Source: Streptomyces sp. Tue 6430 (GTDB taxonomy: Bacteria; Actinomycetota; Actinomycetes; Streptomycetales; Streptomycetaceae). Taken from it: a stretch of DNA of 64,000 nucleotides. The notes under the pieces are model-generated. The model saw only the letters and a list, made by a program, of their open reading frames with translations. It had not been told where the DNA came from and ran no database searches. The stretch covers positions 3,782,001 through 3,846,000 of the forward strand of contig JAKGSH010000010.1 in assembly GCA_021568835.1 (NCBI GenBank). The letters are read 5' to 3'. The stretch's first letter is position 1, and every line of letters begins with the position of its first letter. Both the position numbers and the translations under genes were made by a program. Of this stretch, positions 63,755 to 64,000 are shown piece after piece.

Positions 63755-64000
63755 ATGGCGGACGCCGTGGGCTCCATCGACACGCCTGATGCCCAGGACG
63801 AGGTGCCTGAGGCGCAGAAGAAGTCCCGCAAGGGCGGCAAGCGCGCCAAGAAGGGCCCGCTGAAGCGGCTCGCGCTCTTCTACCGCCAGATCGTCGCGGA
63901 GCTTCGCAAGGTCGTCTGGCCTACGCGGGGCCAGCTGACGACGTACACCATGGTCGTGATCGTGTTCGTGGTGATCATGATCGGTCTGGTGACCGTGATT
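63755..64000 (+). CDS. secE: Preprotein translocase subunit SecE (cut off by the window end)
   Basis: The first 82 residues are in the window. MADAVGSIDTPDAQDEVPEAQKKSRKGGKRAKKGP is the usual polar N-terminus of actinobacterial SecE. LALFYRQIVAELRKVVWPTRGQL is the conserved amphipathic helix with KVVWPT, and the single membrane helix MVVIVFVVIMIGLVTVI is running at the end. It clamps SecY in the membrane. ATG 63755 has GAGGACGA upstream. nusG should follow outside the window. Confidence 0.95.
   Translation, partial: MADAVGSIDTPDAQDEVPEAQKKSRKGGKRAKKGPLKRLALFYRQIVAELRKVVWPTRGQLTTYTMVVIVFVVIMIGLVTVI

Overview
The window is about 73% G+C. Start codons are often GTG, genes overlap by ATGA/GTGA, coding strands are strongly third-position G/C biased, and the gene order is typical of a Streptomyces chromosome. 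From memory and unchecked, the order polyprenyl synthase / 2-oxoacid:ferredoxin oxidoreductase / response regulator plus two kinases / second nuo cluster / htpX / yajQ / tRNA-Tyr, and later rpmG / hadAB-like / murB / add / aspC / tRNA-Trp / secE, follows the S. coelicolor chromosome around SCO4583 to SCO4646. I see no phage, IS element, CRISPR array or rRNA gene.

Layout. 0.4-5.1 kb: long-chain prenyl diphosphate synthase, a LolA/RseB-like envelope protein and an ABC-2 exporter. 5.1-14 kb: small metabolic genes, namely an FMN reductase, a frameshifted amidase, a deviant P-loop protein, a TPR protein, a secreted M28 aminopeptidase, a VOC/CGNR divergent pair, a RarD-like permease and a QorB-like reductase. 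14.1-17.2 kb: korAB, 2-oxoacid:ferredoxin oxidoreductase. 17.4-21.5 kb: one NarL-type regulator and two tandem duplicated sensor kinases. 21.7-32.1 kb: a second, partial complex I operon, nuoA-B-C-H-I-J-K-L-M-N, without D, E, F or G. 32.3-36.2 kb: htpX, yccF-like, an APC permease, a GlsB/YeaQ-like protein and yajQ. 36.4-40.3 kb: tRNA-Tyr, small genes, an amidohydrolase, tRNA-Thr, tRNA-Met and rpmG. 40.3-42.5 kb: a HadA/HadB-like dehydratase pair and murB.

42.7-60.8 kb is an accessory block set between murB and add. It holds a CHAT (caspase-like) protein, a repeat protein, a RES-domain protein, FHA/zinc-ribbon, AAA+ ATPase, large helical and membrane Ser/Thr kinase genes, a macro-domain protein, a radical-SAM activase-like protein, a coiled-coil protein, a vWA-like lipoprotein and a membrane protein. 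It looks like one multi-operon signalling or biological-conflict system and is the strongest candidate for an undescribed system. The window closes with add, aspC, tRNA-Trp and the 5' part of secE.

A technical feature runs through the whole window. At least 22 protein-coding frames are broken by the apparent loss of a single base, nearly always in a G or C run. In each case the next frame continues the same domain without a gap. I treat these as single genes. Systematic homopolymer under-calling in the source assembly is the simplest explanation, and I give joined coordinates with the shift position.
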